Shown here: piece after piece, positions 1-6,178 of the stretch
How positions within the stretch are numbered: position 1 is the first letter of the stretch
Layout of the letters: the number at the start of each line of letters is the position of its first letter
Origin: an uncultured Porphyromonadaceae bacterium
GTDB lineage: Bacteria > Bacteroidota > Bacteroidia > Bacteroidales > Muribaculaceae
Direction of reading: 5' to 3'
DNA length: 13,485 bases
Assembly: GCA_947174735.1 (NCBI GenBank)
Contig: CAMWKC010000030.1
Coordinates: forward strand, 1 to 13,485
Notes under the pieces: model-generated
Seen by the model: the letters and a program-made list of their open reading frames with translations, nothing else
Database searches by the model: none
Told to the model about the DNA's origin: nothing
Made by a program: the position numbers and the translations under genes

Positions 1-269
1 ATATACCACTCGTGACTCATACACTGTAAAAAATTATCGAGTATAGACATTGCATCATCACGCTTTTCCAAAATATTAAATAACTCAACATTTTGGTCTG
101 AAACTTTAGTGGACATCAAGGCTATTTTATTTTCTTCAACAAACTGTCGTAACTGCTTACTACGACAAATAGCACGAACTTTAAGCCACAACAATCCATA
201 AAAATTACCATTAAAGGCATTCAAATTCTGATTTCGAAATTCTTTATCCCACTTTTCAAATTCTGTCAT
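1..269 (-). CDS. Unidentified protein next to DNA methyltransferase, N-terminal 89 codons (possible restriction endonuclease)
   Basis: An open frame begins at an ATG (269-267) and stays open to the left edge of the window, giving 89 residues starting MTEFEKWDKEFRNQNLN. The start lies 7 nt after the stop of the adenine methyltransferase on the same strand, so the two are almost certainly co-transcribed. Composition is AT-rich like the methyltransferase and unlike the genes to the right. The visible part is mostly polar and predicted helical, with no signal peptide, no membrane segment and no recognisable nuclease motif (no PD-(D/E)xK or HNH core). Position alone suggests the cognate type II restriction endonuclease; a control protein or an unrelated cargo gene is also possible. 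The catalytic part, if any, lies outside the window. Confidence 0.6.
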   Translation of the reverse strand, partial: MTEFEKWDKEFRNQNLNAFNGNFYGLLWLKVRAICRSKQLRQFVEENKIALMSTKVSDQNVELFNILEKRDDAMSILDNFLQCMSHEWY

Positions 270-276
270 AATAATT

Positions 277-1356
277 TTATGGCTTACATATTATTAAAAT
301 TTCGCTACTTCCAGCTACACTGCCCTTACCACCTCTTCCAGCTTGATAAATTTTTCGCTCTACAGAGACTTTTCGATAAGGGCTTATTAATTCTATAAGA
401 GTCTCGATAGAGGGATAACTTCGGTCATTATAACTAATTAGCCAATAAGGTATTTTTTCAGAAAGTTTAAACAATCTTTTAAAACTATTGATTATATCCT
501 TTTTAGTATCAAAGCCACTTTCTTTTTTAGGACTATATCTTTTAGTACCATTAATAAACTCTTTATCTTTCCAATAATTAGTATATGTTTCTAACAGATG
601 ATAAAAACCTTGGTAATCCGCATGGCTATTACAATAAGGAGGGTCAAAATAGGCCACATCTACATCGGATAGAGAAGGAAGGAGATCAAAGATATTTTCA
701 TTGTATGCTACACAATCGGTTCCATTATCAAATACTGCGTTATTGTATTCTACAAATAATTCCAAAAATATATCCTTTATTGGTCTTCTAAGGCTACGAT
801 TACGTTTTATCCTCTCGGGGTTAGAAGCATATACCAAGGCTTGGGTATGGGCAAAATGTCCCATTGTAACCTTACGTGTCATAGCTCTATTTATAACTGA
901 GAAAGCCAACGCTTTTTTATAATCATCTTCAAGAAAGTCTACATTACTCCGAAAAGCATCTAAAAATCTAGTTTCTTCCCGAATAAAAAATAAATCGGAG
1001 AAAAGGTACTCCATCAAATTATATTTATTCGTATCAGAATTGGGAGAGAAAAGAATATTTATATCGTCATATGTCAAAATTGTATTCTTATTTTCAATTA
1101 ACGCTTTACCAATCTCGCTATTGAATAATAGAAAATCGTTAGAAATAACAGTTTTTCCCAATTTCTTACATAAGAACCCAATTGATTGCGAACCACTAAA
1201 TGCGTCTAATATTACATTAGAATTCTCTGGGATATGTTTAGCAATCCAATCACTATGAATATACTTAGCTCCCAAATATTGTGGTTTTGGAAACTGTATA
1301 TCCATAAATTTATAATCTTCGAATAACGAAGGTTGTAAGGTAATAATATTCCTCAT
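277..1356 (-). CDS. D12-class DNA N6-adenine methyltransferase (type II restriction-modification)
   Basis: This enzyme transfers a methyl group from S-adenosylmethionine to N6 of adenine in a specific DNA site, most likely to protect the host DNA from a partner endonuclease. Visible motifs, in 359 residues: a motif X-like QYLGAK at 26-31; motif I, the SAM-binding LDAFSGS at 50-56; and the catalytic motif IV DPPY at 238-241, inside AYFDPPY. The order X, I, variable target-recognition stretch (about 80-220), IV is that of alpha-class (Dam/FokI-like) enzymes. The target sequence cannot be read from the protein. The next gene on the strand follows after 7 nt. A well-matched promoter sits so close to the first ATG that Met18 (codon at 1305-1303), just before motif X, is a credible alternative start. 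The gene is AT-rich compared with the rest of the window and lies beyond the 3' end of a tRNA-Leu, which suggests horizontal acquisition. Confidence 0.9.
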   Translation of the reverse strand: MRNIITLQPSLFEDYKFMDIQFPKPQYLGAKYIHSDWIAKHIPENSNVILDAFSGSQSIGFLCKKLGKTVISNDFLLFNSEIGKALIENKNTILTYDDINILFSPNSDTNKYNLMEYLFSDLFFIREETRFLDAFRSNVDFLEDDYKKALAFSVINRAMTRKVTMGHFAHTQALVYASNPERIKRNRSLRRPIKDIFLELFVEYNNAVFDNGTDCVAYNENIFDLLPSLSDVDVAYFDPPYCNSHADYQGFYHLLETYTNYWKDKEFINGTKRYSPKKESGFDTKKDIINSFKRLFKLSEKIPYWLISYNDRSYPSIETLIELISPYRKVSVERKIYQAGRGGKGSVAGSSEILIICKP

Positions 1357-1360
1357 ATCA

Positions 1361-1392
1361 CAAAGTTAACTATAATAGATGATATACACAAA
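1361..1392 (-). promoter_or_regulatory. Bacteroidetes-type promoter of the methyltransferase operon
   Basis: Read on the minus strand, TTTG (1392-1389) is followed after 20 nt by TAACTTTG (1368-1361), an exact match to the Bacteroidetes -33 TTTG and -7 TAnnTTTG elements. Transcription should start within a few bases of 1356, essentially on the first ATG of the methyltransferase. Confidence 0.65.
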
Positions 1393-1469
1393 CACAGAAC
1401 AGACTCCTAAATAAAGTACTTGAGCTTATCTATAAGCAGAATAATAAGTTGCATGGAACAAAGACATAG

Positions 1470-1496
1470 AAAAAGGGAGCAGATTGCTCTACTCCC
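1470..1496 (-). terminator. Intrinsic terminator behind tRNA-Leu
   Basis: On the minus strand GGGAG (1495-1491) can pair with CTCCC (1479-1475), followed immediately by TTTTT (1474-1470). An alternative inner pairing AGCA/TGCT also exists. It sits about 10 nt after the tRNA 3' end and separates the tRNA transcript from the methyltransferase operon. Confidence 0.65.
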
Positions 1497-1504
1497 CAAT
1501 TTCG

Positions 1505-1586
1505 TACCCTGAGCCGGGGTCGAACCGGCACGGATTGCTCCATTGGTGTTTGAGACCAACGCGTCTACCGATTCCGCCATCAGGGC
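1505..1586 (-). tRNA. tRNA-Leu (anticodon CAA)
   Basis: This 82-nt gene folds as a class II tRNA. The acceptor strands GCCCTGA and TCAGGGT pair with a G-U at the first position, and A is the discriminator base. The anticodon stem is TTGGT/ACCAA with loop CTCAAAC, giving anticodon CAA (1552-1550), which reads UUG. A leucine-type long variable arm follows, and the T arm is GCCGG-TTCGACC-CCGGC. CCA is not encoded. The gene has its own promoter and terminator. Its 3' end faces the AT-rich methyltransferase pair, the usual side for integration of islands at tRNA genes. Confidence 0.95.
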
Positions 1587-1596
1587 TTTTGCACGG

Positions 1597-1628
1597 CAAA
1601 GTTAAGGCTTTTATTTTTGCTGTGCAAA
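1597..1628 (-). promoter_or_regulatory. Promoter of tRNA-Leu
   Basis: On the minus strand TTTG (1628-1625), a 20-nt spacer and TAACTTTG (1604-1597) match the Bacteroidetes housekeeping promoter exactly. The predicted start is a few bases before the mature tRNA 5' end at 1586. Confidence 0.75.
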
Positions 1629-1691
1629 TTATTGAATAGCTATTTTCATCTTACTTTTTAAGTCGGTTGCCCGTTGAATGTAAAAACCGAT

Positions 1692-3206
1692 TTACTGATA
1701 GGCTATCTTAGCCTTGCGTATCACTTTCCAGCAACCACCTTCAAATACGGCTGTACCGGACGATTCGGTAAGAATACGTTTTTTGCCCGATGTAGCAGTA
1801 ATATCAGCGCATACACAACCGCTGGATAACACGTGATCGGGATTAGCAAGTGCACGTTCCCATACCTCAGCATTATTGGCCACACGATAGGTACCGGCAT
1901 AACCGTCTGTAGTTTCCAGACGATAGACCGAAGCATCAGGTTTAAGGTTACGGTCAGCTCTCACAAAGATACCTTTATTATTGACACGTCCCAGATATAT
2001 GACAGCGGTAGGACGGGATTGCGGAATACTGTCAGCAGCCGGATTGACTATGCTTTCAGGTTCCGGTGCCTGACGCTTTGATTCCGAAGATGCCGATTGA
2101 CGTTTTGGTTCAGATGAAGACTGACGTTTCGGTTCTGTCGGATTAGTCTGACGTTTAGACTCAGAAGCGGCCTGACGTTTCGTGTCGACAGCAGGCTGAC
2201 GCCCGGTAGCCTGAGGGGCCGCAGAAGAAGCCTGTGCAGCCTTTTGGGAACGGCCTGTGGCAAGTTCCTGTTCCAGCTGATTTATACGTTCCGTAAGAGC
2301 AGCTATACGCTTACGCTGGTCATTACATTGCTCTGACATAATATCACGTTCATTTTCAGCCTGTCGGGCACGGTCACGCCACTCGGTCAACTCCGGAGCT
2401 ACCAACGAGGCACTACCTACAGTCGGTATCTGTTGTGACCTTGGGTTATCAACCGGTTTATCATAAAGGTCATCTTCCTCATTATTATTTGAATTCTGCG
2501 ATTTAAGTACACGCGATGCAAATACCACCAAACCTACTACCACGGCTACAAGACCACATAATATCAGTATGTAGACCCAGGTATAACTGTTCTGCTTCTT
2601 AGAACCTGTAGGTTCATCGTTTACAATATTATCCAGATTAAGAAGTTCAGCCTCCGCTTCAGCAATAGCACGTGCTGCAGCACTATCAGCTGATAAATCA
2701 GCTGTAGAAGCTGGAGCAGACGTAGCAGCCGGTTTGGTAGCAACCGGTGTTCCGGCAGTCGATGGAGCAGGAGTAGGAGTGGCGACAGGTGTGGGGGACG
2801 GAGTTGAAGACGGTGTAGATGTCGGAGCTGATATATTCATGCTGCTCAGACGTTTACGTACACTGCTTTTGGCTACCTTACCCTTGGCTATAAGTCCTGG
2901 CGATGCAAAAAAGGTCTCTGACCAATAACGTACAAGCTGATCTTTATCCCAGGATGCATAATCGCCAGGAACGGACACGGCGTTAAAACTCTTGATATTT
3001 TCTTTTTCCTTGGGTTTAAGGCGTTTTTCAAGATCAGCCATAGTGACGGCATTGACTTTGTCAAGATAGTCCGAGCCGTTATTGGCATAGCGCAAATATA
3101 GCTTGGCTGTTATAGCCTTAGCCTCCTCCATCTCCCGATCGGTCACTGCGTGGCCGCTTAGCACGCACGTCACCACAAGCAGTAGTATTGATATGTATCG
3201 TCTCAT
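1692..3206 (-). CDS. Single-pass membrane protein with KRQ repeats, unknown function
   Basis: Function not recognised. In order, the 504 residues show: a signal peptide (1-20, hydrophobic core ISILLLVVTCVL, likely cleavage after GHA); a mostly helical extracytoplasmic part (21-120); a Pro/Thr/Ser/Ala-rich linker (about 125-170); one membrane helix (209-230, starting TWVYILILCGLVAVVV) followed by positive residues; and a predicted cytoplasmic part. The cytoplasmic part holds a coiled coil (about 275-318), a low-complexity tract with six RQ-centred repeats of 8-9 residues (336-379; GRQ once, then KRQ five times), and a C-terminal domain of about 105 residues (400-504) that looks rich in beta strands. 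The layout suggests a sensor or scaffold linking periplasm and cytoplasm, but that is inference. A putative promoter just upstream indicates transcription independent of rpoN. No kinase, cyclase or DNA-binding motif is visible. Confidence 0.85.
   Translation of the reverse strand: MRRYISILLLVVTCVLSGHAVTDREMEEAKAITAKLYLRYANNGSDYLDKVNAVTMADLEKRLKPKEKENIKSFNAVSVPGDYASWDKDQLVRYWSETFFASPGLIAKGKVAKSSVRKRLSSMNISAPTSTPSSTPSPTPVATPTPAPSTAGTPVATKPAATSAPASTADLSADSAAARAIAEAEAELLNLDNIVNDEPTGSKKQNSYTWVYILILCGLVAVVVGLVVFASRVLKSQNSNNNEEDDLYDKPVDNPRSQQIPTVGSASLVAPELTEWRDRARQAENERDIMSEQCNDQRKRIAALTERINQLEQELATGRSQKAAQASSAAPQATGRQPAVDTKRQAASESKRQTNPTEPKRQSSSEPKRQSASSESKRQAPEPESIVNPAADSIPQSRPTAVIYLGRVNNKGIFVRADRNLKPDASVYRLETTDGYAGTYRVANNAEVWERALANPDHVLSSGCVCADITATSGKKRILTESSGTAVFEGGCWKVIRKAKIAYQ
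2071..2201 (-). repeat. Short in-frame repeats encoding KRQ motifs
   Basis: The plus-strand word TGACG recurs at 2071, 2098, 2122, 2149, 2173 and 2197, at spacings of 27, 24, 27, 24 and 24 nt. All are in frame with the membrane-protein gene and encode the repeated RQ or KRQ at 8-9 residue intervals. The spacer residues are Ser, Glu, Pro and Ala. The copies have diverged at third positions, so this is a selected peptide repeat rather than a fresh slippage product. Confidence 0.75.
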
Positions 3207-3289
3207 ATCTACGATTTAAATTAATATCTTATTTTATTATGACTTGCGTGCCCTCTACACATCATAGGGCCACATTATATCAGGCACTG

Positions 3290-3321
3290 CAAAATTAAAC
3301 AAATTTCTCCTTTCCGCGAAA
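3290..3321 (-). promoter_or_regulatory. Putative promoter of the KRQ-repeat membrane protein
   Basis: The minus strand carries a perfect -7 element TAATTTTG (3297-3290). A weak -33 candidate (TTTCG, 3321-3317) lies 19 nt upstream. The predicted 5' leader is about 75-80 nt. Only the -7 box is convincing. Confidence 0.4.
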
Positions 3322-3346
3322 CACAAATGCCTATATAAAAAATATC

Positions 3347-4810
3347 TTAAAGACTTCTGCGCAGACGTGCCGGAGGCACTCCCAGACGATCACGATATTT
3401 TGCCACTGTACGTCGTGACACATCGTAACCGCGTTTCTCCATCTCCAATCTTATTTTTTCGTCACTCAGCGGATGCTGCTTATCCTCTGCTTCGACTATA
3501 GCCTCGATTTCAGCCTCCATCTTACGATTAGTCAGTACTGTACCGTCACTGCTTTCGTCATTGTCATCTCCTATCGAATCGCTAAAAAAGAAACGCAACG
3601 GAAATACCCCCCATGGAGTAGCTACATATTTATTATTTGTGGCTCGCGATATTACCGATGGGTCAAGACCTGTCATAGCCGTTATATCCTTAATAAGCAT
3701 AGGCTTGAGACGGTATACATCTTCAGTCATGAAATATTCACGCTGTATTCTGACTATGGCGGTCACCACGTCAAGCATAGTCTGCTGGCGTTGTCGTAGT
3801 ATACGTATAAAGTCACGTGCATCGTTATAACGGGTAGTTATAAATACGTTGGTCTTCTTAGGATTACGTCGCTCGGCTGCTGTAGTCTTCAGCTGACGTA
3901 CAGCTTGTTCAAAAGTAGTATCTGTCCTTAACTCCGGCAGACGGTTATTAAGGGTAATAGTCAGGTTACCACCATCGTTATCTACTATTACGTCAGGTAC
4001 TATAGCACGTGCATTATCAGCGCTCCCACCTAATGCCGCACCTGGTTTAGGATTCAGACGAACTATAAGATCTATCGCTTCCGACACTTGGGCCGGAGTC
4101 AATTTCAGAGCTTTGGCTATACGTGGTGTATGCTTTTTGGTAAACGCCTCAAACTGGTCACGCACTATACGCAGAGCGTTATTACGTACGCGTCCGGCAG
4201 GCATACGTTCAAGCTGCAGACGCAGACATTCCTGCAAATCGAACGCTCCGATTCCCGGCGGATCGAGACTACGTATCTGTGCCAATATATGTTCGGCCTG
4301 TGCACGGCTTACATCTATACCCGGACCGAATGCAAGGTCATCAATCATCTGATTAAGACTGCGGCGTAGATATCCATTGGAATCAAGATTGCCTATTATA
4401 TATCTGGCTATCTGCATTTCTTGTTCACTCAGCGGACGTTCGGAAATCTGACGCTCAAGACTATCATAAAGGTTCTCACCTTCAGCAGGCAACCACGAAG
4501 TATAATCGTTGTCACTGCTGTCGGAATAGTCACGCCGTGACACAGGCTCTGTAGCATAATCTATAGGTCCGCGACCGTTGTCAACATCATATACACGCGG
4601 GGATACCACACCTTCGGGTGTAACCTCCACGGAGGCTGATACAGTCTCGCCAGCTTCCAAAGCCGGATTATCTTCCAGCTCACGTTCTACCGCCTCGTCG
4701 AGTTCGGGTGCAGTATATTCCAGCAGATGCACAAAGCGTAGCTGCTGCTGTGTCAACCCAGTAACGGTGCGTAATTCCTGATCTAATCCTACCTTATTGA
4801 CTGAGGGCAT
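3347..4810 (-). CDS. rpoN: RNA polymerase sigma-54 factor
   Basis: Sigma-54 directs RNA polymerase to -24/-12 promoters and needs an AAA+ enhancer-binding activator to open DNA. All family parts are present in 487 residues. Glutamine-rich region I (LTQQQLRFVHLLEY, 19-32, then EDNPALE at 46-52) is the activator-responsive part. An acidic linker (52-115) follows. The core-polymerase-binding domain (about 116-310) contains SLDPPGIGAFDLQECL at 181-196. The helix-turn-helix region (about 371-408) contains TGLDPSVISRATNNKY and TPWGVFPLRFFF. The RpoN box SRRTVAKYRD (465-474), which reads the -24 element, is one or two conservative changes from the textbook ARRTVAKYRE. Length is normal. No enhancer-binding protein or convincing -24/-12 promoter was noticed in the window, so the regulon is not visible here. 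The nearest upstream gene is divergent, so rpoN has its own promoter. Confidence 0.97.
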   Translation of the reverse strand: MPSVNKVGLDQELRTVTGLTQQQLRFVHLLEYTAPELDEAVERELEDNPALEAGETVSASVEVTPEGVVSPRVYDVDNGRGPIDYATEPVSRRDYSDSSDNDYTSWLPAEGENLYDSLERQISERPLSEQEMQIARYIIGNLDSNGYLRRSLNQMIDDLAFGPGIDVSRAQAEHILAQIRSLDPPGIGAFDLQECLRLQLERMPAGRVRNNALRIVRDQFEAFTKKHTPRIAKALKLTPAQVSEAIDLIVRLNPKPGAALGGSADNARAIVPDVIVDNDGGNLTITLNNRLPELRTDTTFEQAVRQLKTTAAERRNPKKTNVFITTRYNDARDFIRILRQRQQTMLDVVTAIVRIQREYFMTEDVYRLKPMLIKDITAMTGLDPSVISRATNNKYVATPWGVFPLRFFFSDSIGDDNDESSDGTVLTNRKMEAEIEAIVEAEDKQHPLSDEKIRLEMEKRGYDVSRRTVAKYRDRLGVPPARLRRSL

Positions 4811-4892
4811 TGTTGTGTGATGTACTTCACTGTTTATAGCCGCCGACAGGTATGTTTTCTCGGTATTTCACCATATCAGCGGGTAACAGGTG

Positions 4893-4923
4893 CGAATTTA
4901 ATACTTTTTTAGTGGCTTTCAAT
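4893..4923 (-). promoter_or_regulatory. Possible promoter of rpoN
   Basis: On the minus strand ATTG (4923-4920), a 19-nt spacer and TAAATTCG (4900-4893) approximate the Bacteroidetes consensus with one mismatch in each box. This would give a leader of about 80 nt. It is the best candidate in the gap but weak. Confidence 0.3.
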
Positions 4924-4941
4924 AAAAATACCGCCTTAAAA

Positions 4942-4973
4942 ATTGCCGACCTAATAAAAATTATCTAATTTTG
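4942..4973 (+). promoter_or_regulatory. Promoter driving the structured RNA and/or the TPR gene
   Basis: ATTG (4942-4945), a 20-nt spacer and a perfect -7 element TAATTTTG (4966-4973) give the same geometry as the tRNA and methyltransferase promoters. Predicted transcription start is about 4977-4981, which places 145 nt of RNA ahead of the TPR start codon. Confidence 0.6.
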
Positions 4974-4977
4974 TGGC

Positions 4978-5069
4978 TTGAAATACGTCGGCCTCCTCAC
5001 AGGCTGCCGGTATAGTCGTGCGCCAGCTCCATGCCATAGGCAGAGCTCAAGGCGAGCGACTCTGTTTTT
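4978..5069 (+). ncRNA. Structured RNA: small RNA or leader/attenuator, class not recognised
   Basis: About 90 nt starting just after the promoter, more GC-rich than the flanking gap. Hairpin 1: CGGC (4989-4992) pairs with GCCG (5006-5009), with inner CCT/AGG (4995-4997/5001-5003). Hairpin 2 is long and nested: AGTCG/CGACT (5014-5018/5057-5061), CGCC/GGCG (5021-5024/5051-5054), AGCTC/GAGCT (5025-5029/5043-5047), GCC/GGC (5033-5035/5039-5041). A competing fold is terminator-like: CAGAG (5041-5045) with CTCTG (5060-5064), inner CTC/GAG (5046-5048/5054-5056), then TTTTT (5065-5069). The two large folds cannot coexist. No start codon with a usable frame is present. It could be an independent sRNA ending at the T-run, or a switchable leader controlling the downstream gene. 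It lacks the SRP RNA core and does not resemble a riboswitch class known to me. Confidence 0.5.
5041..5069 (+). terminator. Terminator-like hairpin with T-run upstream of the TPR gene
   Basis: CAGAG-CTC and GAG-CGA-CTCTG form an 8-bp stem with a 3-nt bulge and an AAGGC loop, followed directly by five T residues. It lies 55 nt before the TPR start codon and overlaps the 3' arm of the larger alternative hairpin. Confidence 0.45.
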
Positions 5070-5124
5070 AACCGAATTTATAAGTGTTATAATACACACT
5101 CTAACAGCTACTTAATAACTGACA

Positions 5125-5811
5125 ATGGCTTCTAACAACCCTCAGTCGCAGTATGATGAGACTGCGATCGACAACCTTAACACCCACCTCACCTCGGCCG
5201 GACAGAAATTGGCTAACAATAAGAAGTATCTCTTCTGGGGTATAGGTGCTGTGCTGGCAGTGGGCGCCTTCGTTATCGGCTATCTCTGCATCTTCCGTAA
5301 TCCGCGCCTTAATTCTTCATGGGAGGCGTATGACAAAGTTGAAATCGCCGCTCTCGGCAACGATTCTATCGCTGCTGCCGAATATGCAAAAGTGGCCGAC
5401 AAGTATTCATCTACCGATGCCGGTAAGATGGCTGCTCTTGCCGCTGCCGAATCTCTCTATAACTCCGGCAAGTATGAAGAGGCTATAAAATATCTTAATA
5501 AGTTCTCTTCAAAAGATGATATACTTGAGGCTAATGCTATAGTGCTGCTCGGCGACTGCTATGTCAATGTCAAGAAGTATGACGATGCTATTAACGCTTT
5601 CCAGAAAGCTATACGTGCTGCTAACGGTAATCCTCAGATTGTACCGCGTGTGCTTCTCAAAGAGGCTGTGATTTATGATGAACAGAAGAAGTATGATCAG
5701 GCCTTAAAGTGCTATGAAATGATACACGCTGACTTCCCACAGTTCACACCCGGCAACGGTGTTCAGATCGAAGCCTATATCGAACGTGAAAAAGCCCGTC
5801 TGGGCAGGTAA
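5125..5811 (+). CDS. Membrane-anchored tetratricopeptide repeat protein
   Basis: Of 228 residues, the first 35 are polar and predicted cytoplasmic. One membrane helix follows (36-57, starting LFWGIGAVLAVGAFVIG), with no signal-peptide cleavage site, so the rest is predicted periplasmic and anchored (N-in). The body is helical with TPR units at about 99-126 (LYNSGKYEEAIKYL), 137-165 (LLGDCYVNVKKYDDAINAF) and 178-204 (AVIYDEQKKYDQALKCYEMI). This arrangement is like YfgM-type ancillary proteins that use TPRs as a protein-binding platform near the envelope; that parallel is by layout only. The partner cannot be told from the sequence. Transcription comes from the promoter at 4942-4973 through the structured leader and ends at the hairpin at 5867-5900. 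No second gene follows on this strand. Confidence 0.9.
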   Translation: MASNNPQSQYDETAIDNLNTHLTSAGQKLANNKKYLFWGIGAVLAVGAFVIGYLCIFRNPRLNSSWEAYDKVEIAALGNDSIAAAEYAKVADKYSSTDAGKMAALAAAESLYNSGKYEEAIKYLNKFSSKDDILEANAIVLLGDCYVNVKKYDDAINAFQKAIRAANGNPQIVPRVLLKEAVIYDEQKKYDQALKCYEMIHADFPQFTPGNGVQIEAYIEREKARLGR

Positions 5812-5866
5812 GTTATCTTACCTCTACCTCAGAGACAAATAATAAAACACTTTGCTTTTCTGACGA

Positions 5867-5900
5867 GGGCGCTGTCTGCAAGACAGTGCCCTTTTCTTTT
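5867..5900 (+). terminator. Intrinsic terminator of the TPR gene (copy 1)
   Basis: GGGC-G-CTGTCT (5867-5877) pairs with AGACAG-T-GCCC (5881-5891) around a GCA loop, followed by TTTTCTTTT (5892-5900). The stem is strong with a clear T-tract on the plus strand; reading the other way there is no T-tract. Confidence 0.9.
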
Positions 5901-5904
5901 AACT

Positions 5905-6098
5905 TCAGTTATGAAAGCCATGGTGTTCGATAAGGCGGTGAGTAAGGCCAAGTCCCTTCATACCGCAACGCAGTATGATATATGAGATTACGCTTGTGAT
6001 GGTAAGAGGGAGGGCAAATTCATAGCCACCGCTCATTTCCATAGTGATAAAGATAGCCATAAGAGGAGCCTGTATAGCACCTGCCATAACACCGGCCA
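5905..6098 (-). pseudogene. Orphan 3' fragment of the ClC gene from the tandem duplication
   Basis: This is an exact copy of the last 64 codons of the ClC gene, including its stop, created by the 274-bp duplication. Upstream of the copied codon GGT (Gly395) the frame meets TGA at the duplication joint, so the fragment is cut off from any coding start apart from the internal Met396-equivalent. A translated product would hold only the final helices of the transporter and would not conduct. It is best treated as a non-functional remnant. Confidence 0.8.
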
Positions 6099-6140
6099 TA
6101 CCTCAGAGACAAATAATAAAACACTTTGCTTTTCTGACGA

Positions 6141-6174
6141 GGGCGCTGTCTGCAAGACAGTGCCCTTTTCTTTT
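6141..6174 (+). terminator. Intrinsic terminator (copy 2)
   Basis: This is the exact duplicate of the hairpin at 5867-5900, 274 bp further on. It lies immediately beyond the stop codon of the full-length ClC gene and gives the TPR transcript a second termination site. Confidence 0.85.
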
Positions 6175-6178
6175 AACT

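Noticed and set aside
1620..1691. Terminator of the KRQ-repeat gene
   Set aside because: A TCGGTT/AACCGA pairing exists just after the stop, but on the minus strand it is followed by an A-rich rather than T-rich stretch, so I do not call it.
2071..2201. CRISPR-like array
   Set aside because: The regular TGACG spacing of 24-27 nt is far too short for CRISPR repeats and spacers, and is in frame within a coding repeat.
2734..2928. Gly/Val/Asp-rich plus-strand open frame
   Set aside because: It is the antisense of the Pro/Thr/Ala linker of the membrane protein; the repetitive residues follow from the linker codons.
4978..5069. SRP RNA, 6S RNA or a known riboswitch at this position
   Set aside because: The SRP core sequence is absent. 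I could not match a 6S-type central bubble or any known aptamer core, so only an unclassified structured RNA is claimed.
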